Below, one piece after another: positions 11,475 to 26,400 of a stretch of 64,000 bases of DNA. Source of the DNA: Rallus limicola (lineage: Eukaryota > Chordata > Aves > Gruiformes > Rallidae); NCBI GenBank assembly GCA_022605955.1, contig JAKCOZ010000010.1, positions 2,976,001 to 3,040,000 of the forward strand, written 5' to 3'. The translations under genes were made by a program, and so were the position numbers. Numbering within the stretch: position 1 is the stretch's first letter; each line of letters starts with the position of its first letter. The notes below the pieces were generated by a model, which had not been told where the DNA came from, did not search any database, and saw only the letters and a program-made list of their open reading frames with translations.

Positions 11475-14400
11475 CTGCCAAAGAGTGGAGAGTCAGTGAA
11501 TCCTCTAGCAGACTATCTACATCAACCTTTTACAATTATTCAATTGTTCTTAAATACTCATTATGGATATGTTTTCATTTTCCTTGAAAATTCAAATTAA
11601 ATCCCAATGTCTTCCATGCAGTTTCTGTAACAGCTCTAGCAACATTCTATTCAGATTAAATATACTTAGTCTATGTTTAACTTAAGATAGTGTGCTGATT
11701 TTGGATGGGAGAGAGTTAATTTGCTTTATAAATATGGGGCTGTGTTTTGCATTTGTGCTGAAAACAGCGATGATAACAGGGATTTATTTTCATTATCACT
11801 GAGCAGTGCTCACACAGAGCCAAGGCCTTTTCTGCCAGGACATAACACCTCACCACTGAGCAGGCTGAGGGTACACAAGGAGATGGGAGAGTACACAGCC
11901 AGGACAGCTGACCCAAAATGACCACAGGGATATTCCACACCACATGTTCAGCATATAAGGGGGCTGGGGGAAGAGAAAGGAAGGGAATAGGAACAACACA
12001 CATTCGGGGTGTTGGCGTTTGCCTTCCCAAGGAGCCCTGCTTTCCCAGAGATGGCTGAACGCCTGTCTGCCCATCGGAAGTGGGGAATGCATTCCTTGTC
12101 TTGTTTTGTTTGTATGTGTGTCTTTTGTTTTACCTATTAAACTCTCTTTATCTCAACCTCTGAGTTTTCTCACTCTTAGTCTTCTCTTCCCCACTCTGTG
12201 ATGGGGAAGCAAGCAAGCAGCTGTTCAGAGCTTAGCTGACATTTGGGGCTAAACCACAACAGACACATGTATACTCACATACATGATACAGTCACATTTA
12301 AAAGTGCTTGCACTTTCTTATAACATGAACAGCTGCAAACAAGAAACTTACGAAAAAGGAGCATTTTAAAATCTCTAGCTAATTGGTACATTCTTACTAC
12401 CTGAAACATTGCTGTCTAATGCCCAGCTATTTGACTGTGAAATAAAAAAGGAATCACATACACGCTTAGCGTGTCTAATGAAAGGTGGCAGTTTTAACAC
12501 AACAATTCCTTCAATTTCTGCCTAAATCAAATTAGCATTAGTAAAAAAATGTCTTTCACGTGACCAGAAGTTGTCACCTGTGTGGAAAACACACATCATG
12601 GAACGTAAGATCAGGGAGGCTGAAAAGACAGCTAGAGACAAGACAACAGTGAACCAGGTAGAAGTCCAGAAAGTACACCCAGTAGTGGTTTTTCTGTGTG
12701 TACAGAACACACTGAAAATCTCCAGTGTTAAAGTGTTAGAGCTTGTGATGGGATGGCAGGAACACCACGACCGTATTGATTTGTTAAAAGAAACTCACTG
12801 TAGCACGCATGGCCAGCAACTGACAGTCAAATGGCAGCACAGATCTACTTCTCTACCAATTCCTTTCCAGAAAATCTTACATTTAAAGCTACATTAATTC
12901 ATTCCGAATTCAATGCTCTTCCAGAAAGGCCTATGTTCTCACTACAAAATATGCTAAGGTTTTCAAAAGATGACGTTAGGTTGGACAGACATTCAGTGTT
13001 ACAGATATCTCTCACAAACTAAACTTTTACAGTCGTTTAAACTCTACTTTGTACGAAAGGCTTTGACAGACTAGCAGTCTAGTTACTGCCATGTCTTTTT
13101 CTTTCATTCTGTGCTAGGATGACATTATTCTTTTGAAGTCTGCAATGCCATTTAACATTAGAATTACTTAGCTGTACACATCACACGCCCCATTTTCCAT
13201 AGAAGGGCACTTAAGACACATGTAGAAATCAGAATACAGCTAACTTCGAAAAGCCTTGCATAAGAAAACAATTAATGTGGAATGGTCCTTACAAACCACT
13301 TCAAAACTGCAAAGGCTCCCAAAATACAAATTCTGGCCTAACTATACTGCAAAATGTGCTGAAAAATAAAGAGATTGCCATCTTCATCTTCCAGAATTCT
13401 CAAAGAAATGGATAAATAGTGTTTCATTGAGGCAGCAAGATTTAAGTCATCCTTCACTTGAACAAATAGATACCCCACCATTAATATTTAAGCAGCAACT
13501 ATCTATCTAGTTACTAGACCACTAAGTTTAAATGAAAAAGCTCAAAGAACAGAGGAAGCTTTCAATCTGGTTCAGAACAAGACAGATACTGACATACAAA
13601 CTACAACTTCTGCTTGTAACATTAGATTTTATACAGTTAATACATGTAGAACAAGTAGCCATTCAGAAGAATGTGTGATCTAATACCAAATCTTATCAGT
13701 AAGATGAAGTGAGATGTTTACTGCTTAAATAATACCAGAGCAGCTATCTTTAAAATACTTGAAGACTTTTATAATGCAGCAAGAATTATTACCACCGATA
13801 AAGAAAAAACGATTCACCCCCTGAAGACAACAAACTGTTACATTACAATTATAGCTCTGTTAAAAAGAAAGCAAGCCAAGACCTCCTGTAATATTAACGA
13901 AGCAGGTGAGCTGGAAACTGTTCTTGTTGCAGAAGTGGAGTTTACACATTCAAAGTAAATCAAGCCTCTGGGAGAACACCAAAAAACCAAACACAAGCAA
14001 CCTCCATTTGTTAAAAAGATAACTTGTGGGCAATGTTTGGGGACAACAGTATGGATATGACAGAGACCCATCATAATGCTTTACAGTGGGTTTTTTTTGG
14101 GAGAAGCAATTACATATGCAGCAATATAAGCTACGTATTATGAAAAGAGTAGCTTTGAATACATTTTAGTATTTAAAAATGCAAGTTTTAATAGAACTGA
14201 GAAACTAGCTTCCTTAAACTGCAACAGGGCAACACATGTAGATATCTAAGTGATCTCTCAAAAACTGTACAGTGCTTTGAAACAATTATTTACTGGAATT
14301 GCAGAAAATTCTAAAAAGATGTAGGTTTGATGGACAAGCTGTTCATTTTGTGCTCTGGTTGCATGGAAGATAAATACACTTCCTCTCCACCTTCCTGCTC

Positions 14401-17400
14401 CAGACATTTGGTCACAAAAAACCCCAATTATCCTTTTGCATACATTAAGGGAAAAAGAAAACCCCAAGCATTTAAAAAAGAATTCTTTAGGTTTGTTTCC
14501 ATCACTACAAAAACAACTTTATCAACTTCTAATAACAGATACAACTGAACAAGTACTATGAGCACAGATAAAAAGCAACTGCATTTCAGCATAAAGCCCA
14601 TGTCTCCTAAGCATGTTTGAGATCGTGTTTAGTACATTGCATCTTAGGAAGAACTTGCAGAAACTTAAGTAATCTGCTATCTGAATGTGCCAAAAAGTTT
14701 CTGCATGCACCTTATATTCCCTTCATGCCATACAAAATCTAAAATGAAAACAGGATGTCCAGCAATTTCAGGTATCCCCACCTAGAACCTGGTATTACCT
14801 CAACATCCTCTTTAAAATGCTGCCATGTTTGGGGTGAGGGATCATGATTCTCTCTTAGTAGATATTAAACACAAAAGCTAGCAGACCACCAACTTTACCC
14901 AATTAGTAGGTAGAGAGATGCTCTGAAAATACTGGACTTGAAAAAGGCAAATAGGTGGTGCACATGTGAATTCAGATTTCACTGTCTGTATCCATACTGC
15001 GTTTCTTCCAGTGTTCTTTCAATTAACTGACTAAACCTGACTCTTGGTGTTTCTGGTCAGGATGATATAACTACATTGTAAACACCATCAACACCAATCT
15101 CTTTTTAATACATTATCTTAAATTCTGTGTGTACCATTACACAAAAAGTAATTGGTGGTATTCTTGACAAATTAAAAATATAAATACATTGCTGACATCC
15201 TGAAATCCCATTCCTAAGCAGCAAAGCAGATCAGTGTTTGGGGCTGGTTTTGCTTGACATTTTCCTCTTTTTACCAAAACATATTTTGGGACTGACCTCC
15301 TACACACTTGCATGACATATATGAAGACTTATTTCTTATTAAAAAAGTAAAGAGCTAGTCTTTTGGTCTTATAGGTTACTTCTAAAGTACACACAGGATA
15401 GAAACTGCTCAAGGCTGTAAATATTCTGCATGTATTTTTAAAATTATCACATAATGTGCATCAACAGTCAGAGAACATGAAAGACAGTGCTTTTTAATTC
15501 TATCCTCAATTATGTCTACAGTATCTTATGCTACATCTGCATTGGAAGGCTGTCCCTGAAACACGGGCACCTTCCGAATTACTTGCAGTGCATTAGCAAT
15601 AATGCCAAAAGATGCTGTTACATGTAATTCACCATTTATCCAGCAGAAGCAGTGAGCATACTGTTTGTGGAATATGAAAAGTTTCTCTAGAAGACAGTAG
15701 AGCTTGCTTTCATAAGCTCCCATACTTCTGCATTTGATACTGTGATCTTTACCCCTACCTATGCTCCCAACATTCCTTTCTACATTAACTATTGCTTTTT
15801 AGTAGATCAGTGGAGTTTTTACATGCATTTTACCTGAAATGTAGTTCAGGAACTTTAACACAGCAGTAAAACAAGAAGCCAAACAAAGAACATCAGAGGA
15901 AAAATTACATTAAAAACTACAAATCAAAAAAAGCACTTCTGAGCCAGTGAAATTAACAGTGAATGATGCCATCAGATTGCAAATCAAATAAGAGAGAGTG
16001 GGGGCTCCATCCTCCTGGATTTGCACACTGAACTTTCTAACCTTCCAGCACAGTTACGAAAACAAAACTTTTCTGTCAGTGACAAAAATAATAGAAGTAA
16101 TATTGTAAGAAGTTTACCAACTCCATATTATTAAGTAGTTAGCAGGAATAATACAGTACTGACAACTCTAAGGGAGGTACAATTATCGTCCCAACTTAGA
16201 AGAGTCCACCCAGCAATACTCTACCACAGTGCTGCAGCCCTGGAAGAGTCAATGCCAGCCAAAAGGTGCATGCAATTTGGAAGCAATGCTTCTGGAACAT
16301 GAGAAGCCATGTGCTTGCCCCATGGCAATAGGGGTCACTAAGAATATTTCCCTGGCAAAATATCACAGACAAAGAAGGTGAGAATGAGACTCTTAAAAAT
16401 AGAAGTTATGTTCTTCAAAAGGTTCAAGCAAGGCTGCCTAGTTACTTATGCTGACATGGCATACAATTGCCTGACAAATTATTATTATTCACAAAAGCTT
16501 GTCCTCTCCTCAAGCTCCTCAAATCATACACTAGGCATGTGGTAAAGCAAGGAAAGATTTATACAACTGACTTGGGAAATTCAACCTCTTGACACACAAA
16601 AAAGCACTTCTGCAAAGATGAGAGGCAGACCATGATGGGACTGATAAAGCACCTTCAATTGAGCACAAGGCAGAAGTCATTTGCCTTCTGCAGCCAGACA
16701 TCTTTAACTTCAAATCTTGCTTGGTTCTATGCTAAACAGCATAATATGGATTTTACCTGTATGAAAATCTTAAGCAAGATCAGGTGTTAGGTCAGCAACA
16801 TCAAGGTTTCTACAATGGCTGCCTAATTGAATGTTGTCTTCTACTGAATACAACATTAATCTAATTTTTGCATATACTTTAAAAGGGAGCTGATTTGTGT
16901 TACACTATATCCTTGATAAAAGGAGACGAGTTCACCAATATATTGTTAAAATCTTTTTAACTTCTAGGGGAGCCAAATAGCAAAAAAGCAGCAATACCAA
17001 CACCAAAGTGTAAATAAAATCTACTTCTCTTGAAGAATTCCACTGAAATTCCAAGAGAAACAAACCTCTTACAGAAAAAAAAAAAATAATACCTGAAGTC
17101 AAGTGAATTTATCACAACAATTACAGATAGCCACAGTTATTCACATTGTAAAAAAATTCTCAGTAGAATCTGTTTTTAATGGTTTAAAAATGGTTTTATG
17201 ACAAAAATGGCTTTCAGAACATCCAAACTGGTTCAAAGTAAGGGAACTTATTTTTCTTCATAATTGTTACAATCTACCACATTTAATTATTCTGGTTCTT
17301 TGCTCTTATATTCATAAACAGTTTTTTGTTCCTCTCTACCTTTCAGCAAAAAAGACACCTCCCCCCCCCAAAAAAAAAGCTGTAGTTTCTTCATTTGCAG

Positions 17401-20400
17401 CTAAGGAATCATTAAAACCTTTTACTATGGCTTTTAATACAATGGGAAATACATCAGTGATTTGTTCCTCAGCAGCTGAAATCTGAGAATAAGAAGCCTT
17501 CATTCTCAGAATGTATTATTTAAAATACACCCTGCTTTTCTAAATATTGTATGGTATATTTGAGTTGGAGGTTTTTGTTTTTTTTTCCTGTGAAAGGGCA
17601 CAGATACATGGATAGCTTTTTTTAGTTTAGGCAGTGAGCAGACTTCTGAGTCATATATTAGGCTTTGCAGGCCTAATATAAGGCCTCTGCAGTGAGAGCA
17701 AAACCAAACCTGTCGCTGCTTCCTGGCACTTGTGGTCTGGAATTCTGATCATCTACTATTATCAAATTGTGCACAGAAATATTAGCAGTCTCTGGCAAAG
17801 ACCTACCAATTTTAGGGTGAAAAGTGATTATGTGAGAGGGGGGAGAAAAGCTTTAACCCATGGCACTACGCTGAGCACAGCTGCTACTCTCAAACCTGAA
17901 CAGCAGCAATGTACAAATACCATGTGGAAGGTTAGTTCAGGAGCTCCCAGGAGCAATCCCTGGAAGGCTGCACTGGGATCCCGCTGTGGAATGAACAGCG
18001 GCAACAGCAGGGCTGACAGCAGTAGTTCGCAACACCGCTGAGCAGGGCAGGCTGTAAAGCCTGCACACATTTCAACTGTGGCCTAGGAGCACATGACATT
18101 GCCCACGAAGTCAGACACTGCATGGAAGAAAAATAAACAAACCGAACAGGTCCCCTGTATTAATTTTAACACTAAACTACTGTGAATGCAAAGGTAAGGT
18201 AAATGTGACCACAACTGTACAATTCACTACATCTGGGGTTTACCACAGCAGTTAATACTTCGGCCAGAAAGAAAAAGTGCTACTTGGAGATTACATACCG
18301 ATAGCGTTATTGAAATGCAACAGGATACAGATAAAAGTCCTGTACCCTTGCTTATGATTGAAGTTGTTATTCCTTCAAAGAATGCCACTTAGAAGTTCTG
18401 AATGTCTGTAAGTTTCCCACCTGGAAAGCAATGCCTAGATTTGAATAGAATGTTCATAAACATTCTTGAGATCTTTAGGACAAATATTTGAATCTGCTAA
18501 AAGAAGCACGATGTCAAGTCTTTCCATGGTGCATAGGGTGCCTCAAATGCTGACTTAATGTTTTAGAGAGACTGTGTAGAATCCTTAATATTATCAGCAT
18601 AATGAAAATTACTTTTGTCAATTAAATCAGTAACACTTTATGATGCTGAAAAGAGTAAAAAGCTCATTCCTAACTACCAATTTCTGAAATAGAAGATAAA
18701 TTTGCATGGACAAAAAGTTACTAATTGTAAAATTCACAATGATTTTCTACCTCCAAGTCTCCAAAGAGAAAATGTCTCAAGGGAGATAAAACAATGACGC
18801 CTTCCTGAGTCAGTGACATAGCTGCAGCCTAGAAGCTATTGTTTTATCCAATTAAAAAGCCATCCATACCTCTAATCTTCCTTTCCTTTATTCTGTTTTC
18901 AAAAGAAATACTCTGCCAAAATTCGGTTAAATAGCAATACGCCTATCAATCTACACTGTTTTTTTTCAAATGGTGAAGTCTGAGAATAAAATCCAAATTA
19001 CCACAATACCAACAGCCAGAATACAGCTGTTCACCTATCCAGCAGCACAGACCTGATGAGAATCACTGAAAAACAAGAACAACTTTTCAGCTCTGCCTTG
19101 ACTGCACATTAAATTATGAGTGGGATTGAGAGTAGAGACAGCCTGAGTTACCAGAGGCCCTCTGGGTCTTTGGTTGCAGCATTTCTAAAGCAGTGATCCC
19201 TTAACAAAAAAATAAGAGCTCCCTGTCTGCTAAATGCAATGATTCTTCCATTTAGACTGCTGAAAAATCCATGCCAAAATTCCAGAAAAGACTCCAACAA
19301 CACGTATTAAAAGCCAGTAAGAGAATGATCTACAGCTACCCTTCAAAGAAAGAATGTGTTTTTAGTCTGTTACTGACCATTACTTAAGAAAATGTTCTGG
19401 CTTTGGGTAAGACAAAAAGCCAGTAGTAGCAAGAGGTCTGTCTTGGGGTTCTTTGTGGGGAAACAATCCTCTGCTCACACTACGGGAACGATGCCTCCTT
19501 GAGCTGAATAATGTTGTCCCACTCTGCTACATGGCATAGTTCAGTTTCACACCATCATTTTAAGGTTTGCTTAGTCATTAACAGCTACAGACCATGAAAC
19601 AAAATGTGTATTGGTAAGGCTAAGTTGAGTAAGACCTTTCCTTCCTCACCAAGCTTAGCTGGACATAGGCTAGGGGTGATCAGTTGAAGCCTCACTGATT
19701 AGACTACTTTGATATGCTCCACAGCACTTGTATAGATCAGCTGCAAGACCTTAAAAGGAGGAAAACACCATTTTAGGCCTGGAGTTCTGCACTACTTTGT
19801 GCTTCTTCCCAGTATTTCCTGAGTCCATTATTAAGTTTGGCTAAAACACAACTTTCTTCTAACTTCCATTGCAGTAAGCAGCTATGTAATGTTGCAGGAG
19901 GCCATTTCCATTCTTAATGGACAAAAAAGAATCTAATCAGTTTGACATCAGTTGTTTTTTTTTTTCCCAAATACGGTAGCTAATCTAATAATATTTAACT
20001 TATCTAACTGTATTCTTTCTCTCTGTACATGAAAACTTTTAATTTTGCACTTTGTCTCAACGTATTGAATATCTTTTTATCTTTTTATTCTTACCACCTG
20101 AAAGTCTAGGAAGTTATCTGAGGAGCAAGATGTGTACCATCCACATCTTCAGAAGTTTTTTTTTAGCATGCTTTAAAAGGCAATATTATGACATAATGCA
20201 TGTGAACAATTAAACTTTCCTACAATAGGCAAAGTCTGTATTAAGAGGTTTGAGCTGAATTTAAGTCACATTGAAGCAAAATATATTCTTCTACAAAGAT
20301 GTCACTGGAAGGATAAACTGTCCAAAGTAGGTTAAGTCATCCCTCAGCACATAAAATTTAAGGAAGAATGTGTGACATAACTCAGTTCCATTTCTTCCGA

Positions 20401-23400
20401 GTAACCTCAGAAGAACTCACCTTTCATGTTCTGTTTCATCTATTCTTTTTGGCATTAGAGCATGTTTTCATTTCAAATTCCTGACTTAAGTTTGAGAGTC
20501 ACATAATGCATTTATGCCCATGCTTCAATACCTCTTTGTCTCAAGTGCTGCTTCAAATACAGATTTTACTGTTCTCCACATCACAATTACCACTGCCTCA
20601 TCAGAGTAGGTGGTGAATCAGTGAAATCAGAAATGTAATGAAAACTAGTTGTCTTCAGAATTTTAAAAGTACTTTTTTCCTCCTATTTCAATCTCTGTAC
20701 CTTGGAAAGTATCCTTGTATTATCCTGTTTTGATAAAGGTACGCTCCAGGTTAGAATGATAGAATGTCAAGTCTGGCAGTGCTATTGTATCTATTGTAAT
20801 AGATTAGAAAAAAATTGATGTAAACAATTTAAGGAATATTGCAAATCCTCACAAAAAAAAGCTTTTATGATATTTCCCCCCCATATATAATTCATAATTA
20901 ATTTTGCATCAATGCATTTAAATTAAAATGTGTTCTGCTGAAACAGGTGGTCACAACTGCATATTCTTCAATACTAAAAATCATACACTTTGACTAGTAA
21001 ACACGCTCAGTACTTGCAAGCTTCAAGGAAGCTGAAACTATTTGAGTGTTCACTATTTCCATTAAGAGGCCACTAGTCTTGCTTTTTTCTATTTCTCTTA
21101 TCCTACCTGCTCAAAACAACACTATGGAACTTCTGAGTGTTGGTCAGTAAACACTTAGAATCACAGAATAATTTAGGTTGGAAGGGAACTCTAAAGGTCC
21201 CATTTCATACTGAAATTGGTCCAGTTTTATCAGGTTACTCTGGGAGAGTTTTGACAGAGATCCACAATCCCTCTGAGATACCTGTTCCAAGGTTTGATCC
21301 CACTCAAGATGAAAAGATTCTTCCTTCTGTATAAAGTAACCCACATTGCAGTTTGTGCCTGCTGTCTCCTGCCCCGTCAGTTGCTGCACACCTGTGGGAA
21401 GGTTCTGCCTCTCTCCCCAGGAGATCCCTGTCTTTTTTATACCAGGGATCCCAGAAATGGACACAATACTCCAGGTGGGGCCTGACCAGGGCAGAGTAGA
21501 GGGGAGAATCACCTCCTTTGACCTGCTGGCCACACTCCTCCTTTTAATGCGCCCAACTGGTCTTTCATGGCCAATATAAAATTTCAGATAAGCTGATAAA
21601 CTGAACCACTGGCTACTATGGTAGCTTACTGATATTCTCAGCAGATTAATTTATACATACTCAAATTTGTGTCACCGAGCAATCTTTCAAGTTTTTCCAT
21701 CCCTGCAAATCTTAAAAAAACCCAAGCTCCAAAAGCCGGTAACAGACTAGACACCCAGCATAGATGCTCAAGTTTAAGTGCCACACATACTAAGAATCCT
21801 GATTTCACCTTAGGCAAACCTCAAGTTAAAGGAACAAGCTAATGAGTGAATCCATGTATAATAGTCCATTGAACTCAAATTCTGTTAACAGTCTTTTTGT
21901 GGAAATAAGCACAATCTAAATATACAGAAACTGGAAAACCTAGAGGGCCTGTAGATGCCGCACAAATAAAACACTACTGTACACAAGCTCACAGATTGAA
22001 GGGAAAAGAACAAAGAAAACTCTAATAGAAAAAAACCTTTCATGATCTTTAACAGAAACTGACCTATTCGCCTTCTATGACAAGGTGACCTGCTTAATGG
22101 ACGAGGGGAAGGCTGTGAATATAGTCTACTTGGACTTCAGTAAAGCCTTTGACACAGTTTCTCACAGCATCCTGATTGAGAAACTGGCTGCCACTGGTCT
22201 GGACATATGGACCCTCAGCTGGGTTAAAGACTGACTGGATGGCCAGGCCCAAAGGGTGGTGGTAAATGGAACAAAATCCAGCTGGAGACCGGTCACAAGT
22301 GGTGTCCCACAGGGCTCAGTCCTGGGTCCAGTCCTGTTCGACATCTTTATCAATGACCTCGATGAAGGGATTGAATGTTCCCTCAGTAAGTTTGCAGACA
22401 ACACTAACCTGGGAGGAAGTGTTGATCTGCCTGACGGTAGGGAGGCTCTTCAGTGGGATCTGAACAGACTGGACCACCTTTGTGATTCTGTAACTTTGAG
22501 ATGTGCAAAACAATTCAACATCAATTTAATGTTTTCCTAGACAACAAAAAAAGCTTGGTAAAGACTAGAAGTATCCAAAGCTGTTAAAGAATAAAAGGTA
22601 AACACAGACAGACACTTCAGGGATTTCAGCCTGCTGCAAATATGTATCAATACAGCTCCCACCTTGTAAGCCTTTATAGCAGGGAACAGTCCTAAGAGTT
22701 TGTGCTAGTACCATTGCTCACCCTTGTTTTAAGGCAGGTCAGAATCATGATACTTTTTGTTCTCAAAGCCATCCTTTCTACTTCAAAGGAAGTATGTTTT
22801 GCTGATATGTAGCAAGAAGCAGCCTTGGTTTAAAATTCTGCAAGTCTCTCCAAAGAGCTGTCCAGTCTGGCTATTAACTAAGGCACAGCTGTGCCAGAAG
22901 AAGTCATAACCTCCTTCTTATTCCTAGATATATACAAAGAGACATGCACAAACAGCCTGGTGATCAAGATTTATTTTTTTTTAGTACATAACTGAATCTC
23001 ATTTTCTAATTAAAGAGTGCTTGCAAAAAAGTGTCTAAATACTATCATGAAATACCACTGACACATGAAATTAGAAATCTTATTGTACTATTAAAAGTGA
23101 CAAAAGGCAATTTGAGAGGGCACAGTGCCTAGGCTCTGAGCGATCTTTTCTGACACATTTCACTGCCAAGGGGAGACATCTGTAGCAAGGTAGCAAGACG
23201 CTAATGAAGTGCTGGAGGCAGCATGGTATGAGTACATTAATATCAAGGGACTATACAATTTCAGAGTTCTTAATTGGGTTTTGTCTTATATATGTTATGC
23301 AAATAGAAATTCAAATACAAATCCCTTAGCATGAAAAAAAACAGACTACTCGTATTGCTTCCAGTCAGTCCCTCAGAGCAAGTTTTCTTTGGACATAAGC

Positions 23401-26400
23401 TTCATTTTACAGCAAGTTTTTGATTATCAAGATATGTTCAAGTGCCCTTTCAATAGCATCAGCATCTCCTCTTATGAAGTTCCACTTAAAAACAGAAAAC
23501 AAAAATGAAAAAAATCCATAGAGAGTGAACAGATCTATTACTAGATTTTAGGTAAAATAGATTCCTAGGTTTAAAATTATCTCCTCTCCACAAGTCATAC
23601 AGGTTTTTGCAGCCTGCACATCTAATCAGAAGCTTTCAGCATTTCTGGAAAAAAAACAAACAACCTTACCAGGGTCTTACCCACATACTCTCTTCCAAAT
23701 CACCCCCAAAGGCATTAGTTAATTCTGTAACCAGCCTGTAAGTACACTTTGCACGTGACCCTTGAAAACTTCTGAAAACCAGCGCTTAACCCATCTATTT
23801 TTTCCATTAAAATAAGAAATCCAAGAGTGGAAGGGAACTTGATTTGGGCTAATTTTTAATCACTTCAACCTGATTTACAGATTATTTAGATTACATTTCA
23901 AGTTCTAATGTGCTCAGGTTCTGAAATGCTGCAACTGAAATTGCAGTCTGTTACTGAACAGTGTCATGATCAGAAAACATTGCGTAGAGTAACAGTCATG
24001 ACTATGGGATTTAATAGATATCAAAACTCAAATGACCCTCACCCTGAAAAGAGGACAGATACAAGCATAAACAGTTTCAGGTATACACAATAAACAGACA
24101 ACCCCCTGCCCCATTTTTATTTGCATCTCAAGTATTTCAAAGCTTTCCCAAAATGAATCCTTGTTACCAGATGCCTTAACAACTCTGTTAGCACAATGCT
24201 AGATCTTACCATCCCAAGGTTAACTGAAAGCACATCTTTCACTTAGACTGAATAAACATTCACTGCTACATATGTATTTCAGAGAAAAAGAAGGGTTTTC
24301 TTCCATTTCAAGGGCTGAACTCCTGAACTTCTTATTCAGCATCATATAAAGCTATGCAGCAAGTCAGTATACTAACTAAAACTAATAATACTAAGGTGAG
24401 AACAAAAGACAGGCAAAAGTCTGATTTGTTTATCCACAAGTGCAGGTATCACATCTGCTGAGGACCTTAAATTACTGCTGTTTAGAACAACTGAGATACA
24501 GCAGGGCTTACTACGTCAAAACCACTGCTGAATAAACACAGGCTCACACATACTACAAAAGCTAGTAAACCCACCTTGATTCAAACTAGCTACAGAGCCA
24601 GATTGGGTCTGCTACAATTTACTAACTAACCAAATTCAGCATTAGCATTGCCAGACATCAGCTGTCCTCATGAAGCATTGTTTGGCTGTCAGTGTGCTTC
24701 CCTCTCTGCAGGAAGCCGGATTACTTGGGTCTCCTTATCACAAAAGCCAAGAGGCATTTATCAGCATGCTCAAGCTAACAAAACCACCTCCAATAATGAG
24801 CATAGGGGAAAACCTATTTCCAAAGTGGCTTTCCTAGAAACTTAAAGATGACAGTGAAGGCAGGTCTGTTACAAAATGGTTTCTATTGAACTTGGGACTG
24901 CAAACAGACTCCGTACAATCAAATAGTCACCTTTTAAGGGAACTAGTGAGGAAATGTGACCACTCTGTATGTGAAAGTTTCCTGCATAGCTACTCAATAG
25001 TCAAAATTAGGCCAGGAATAAGTTAAGCAAAAAAACCCCAAAACACACCCCCACAAAAACACCCCAAGCCCAAACCAAAGCTCAGTGAAAGATAAGCCCA
25101 GCAGCTGCAGAGTTGTCAGCTTCTACAACAAGCTCAATAATAAGATGGTGAATATGATGAAGGTTCTGGTATGATCTCTGTGTCGCAGTATGCCAGCTAT
25201 ATCCAGTTCCCAATACCTTTGTGATGAAGCAAGTTTGATGCTGGAGCACTAAAATATCTGAGACAGGCAGCTGTCCGTGCTCATCCCACGGAAAATGGTA
25301 TCATGGTATTTGCTACAAGGAGCAACTACAGCTGACTGCAGCCCTTGGCAAAGAGAAAGTACAAGCTCATATGCAAACCCCACAACTATAGAGTAATAAT
25401 GACTTTCTCTCAAAACCTAAAATTTCTGTATGGTAAGGTAATGGTCACTCAGGCTATTTGCTTTGTGACTGCATTAGGGCAGAGAAATTTTCACATCAGT
25501 AGGGGGCTCTAGTTCTGCAGCTTTTCATAATCACTGCTAAAGCTGTGCATGGAATGGAAACATTCTTGGTGATGCTGACACCAGAGCTAGAGCACTTCCA
25601 GCTGCAGGAGTGTCACACAGAGGCAGGACTGAGTGGCTAAAATACAGTGCTGTCTGAAGCTGTCGTCTGACAAGAAGGAAGACTATCAAAGAAGAGGAAA
25701 GATATCTCATCTTGAAAATGTCTTAAGTAGGCAACTGTGGTCTGCATAATTAGAATTTAAAACCAAGTCACCTTTATATAACTGAACAAGAACAGCTGAT
25801 TAAAGGGTCATGGTACAAACTGTTATTTAATGCAGCATTTATAAATAACCAGGCCTTTCTGTCACCAAAATGGACTTGCATTTTTATAAGCCCAGAATCC
25901 TAAATACAAATTAAACCTGTAAATAATTACAGCAGACTAGCATTATGCAAGTATTTGTAAAGATTCTCTGTATGACTTAAACAGCTATTATGCTATATTG
26001 CACAGCTGTATTTATTCATATGTTGAAATACAAGTACCAGGACATCTTGATAAACAAGTAGAATAGTCAGAAACAGTACAGACTTAGACCAAGACTTGAG
26101 CAGACACTTTTAAATATCACTCACAGAAAATAACAGCTGAAATTTAAATGTAAAAACATGTTAGACTTGTGATGTGGCTCAATCAGGTCCTATATGCAAC
26201 TGCTCAGAATTACATTAGGGATCAGCTTGCAAATTATTTAACATGGCTCAGACTACTCATTCTTCACTGTGGCCAATTAGTGTTGACAGCCTAGCTGCAT
26301 TTGATTTAGAATATGGGGGTAGCAACATATGGTAAAATGAGGTTATTGAACTCTTATTTACAGAAGTTTTACCCCATTTTCAGCAAGCAAGCAAACGGTT

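Noticed and set aside
12571..12897. 108-codon plus-strand frame with a charged N-terminal part
   Set aside because: It has no recognisable domain, no splice or promoter context and no codon signature. It is a chance frame in intron.
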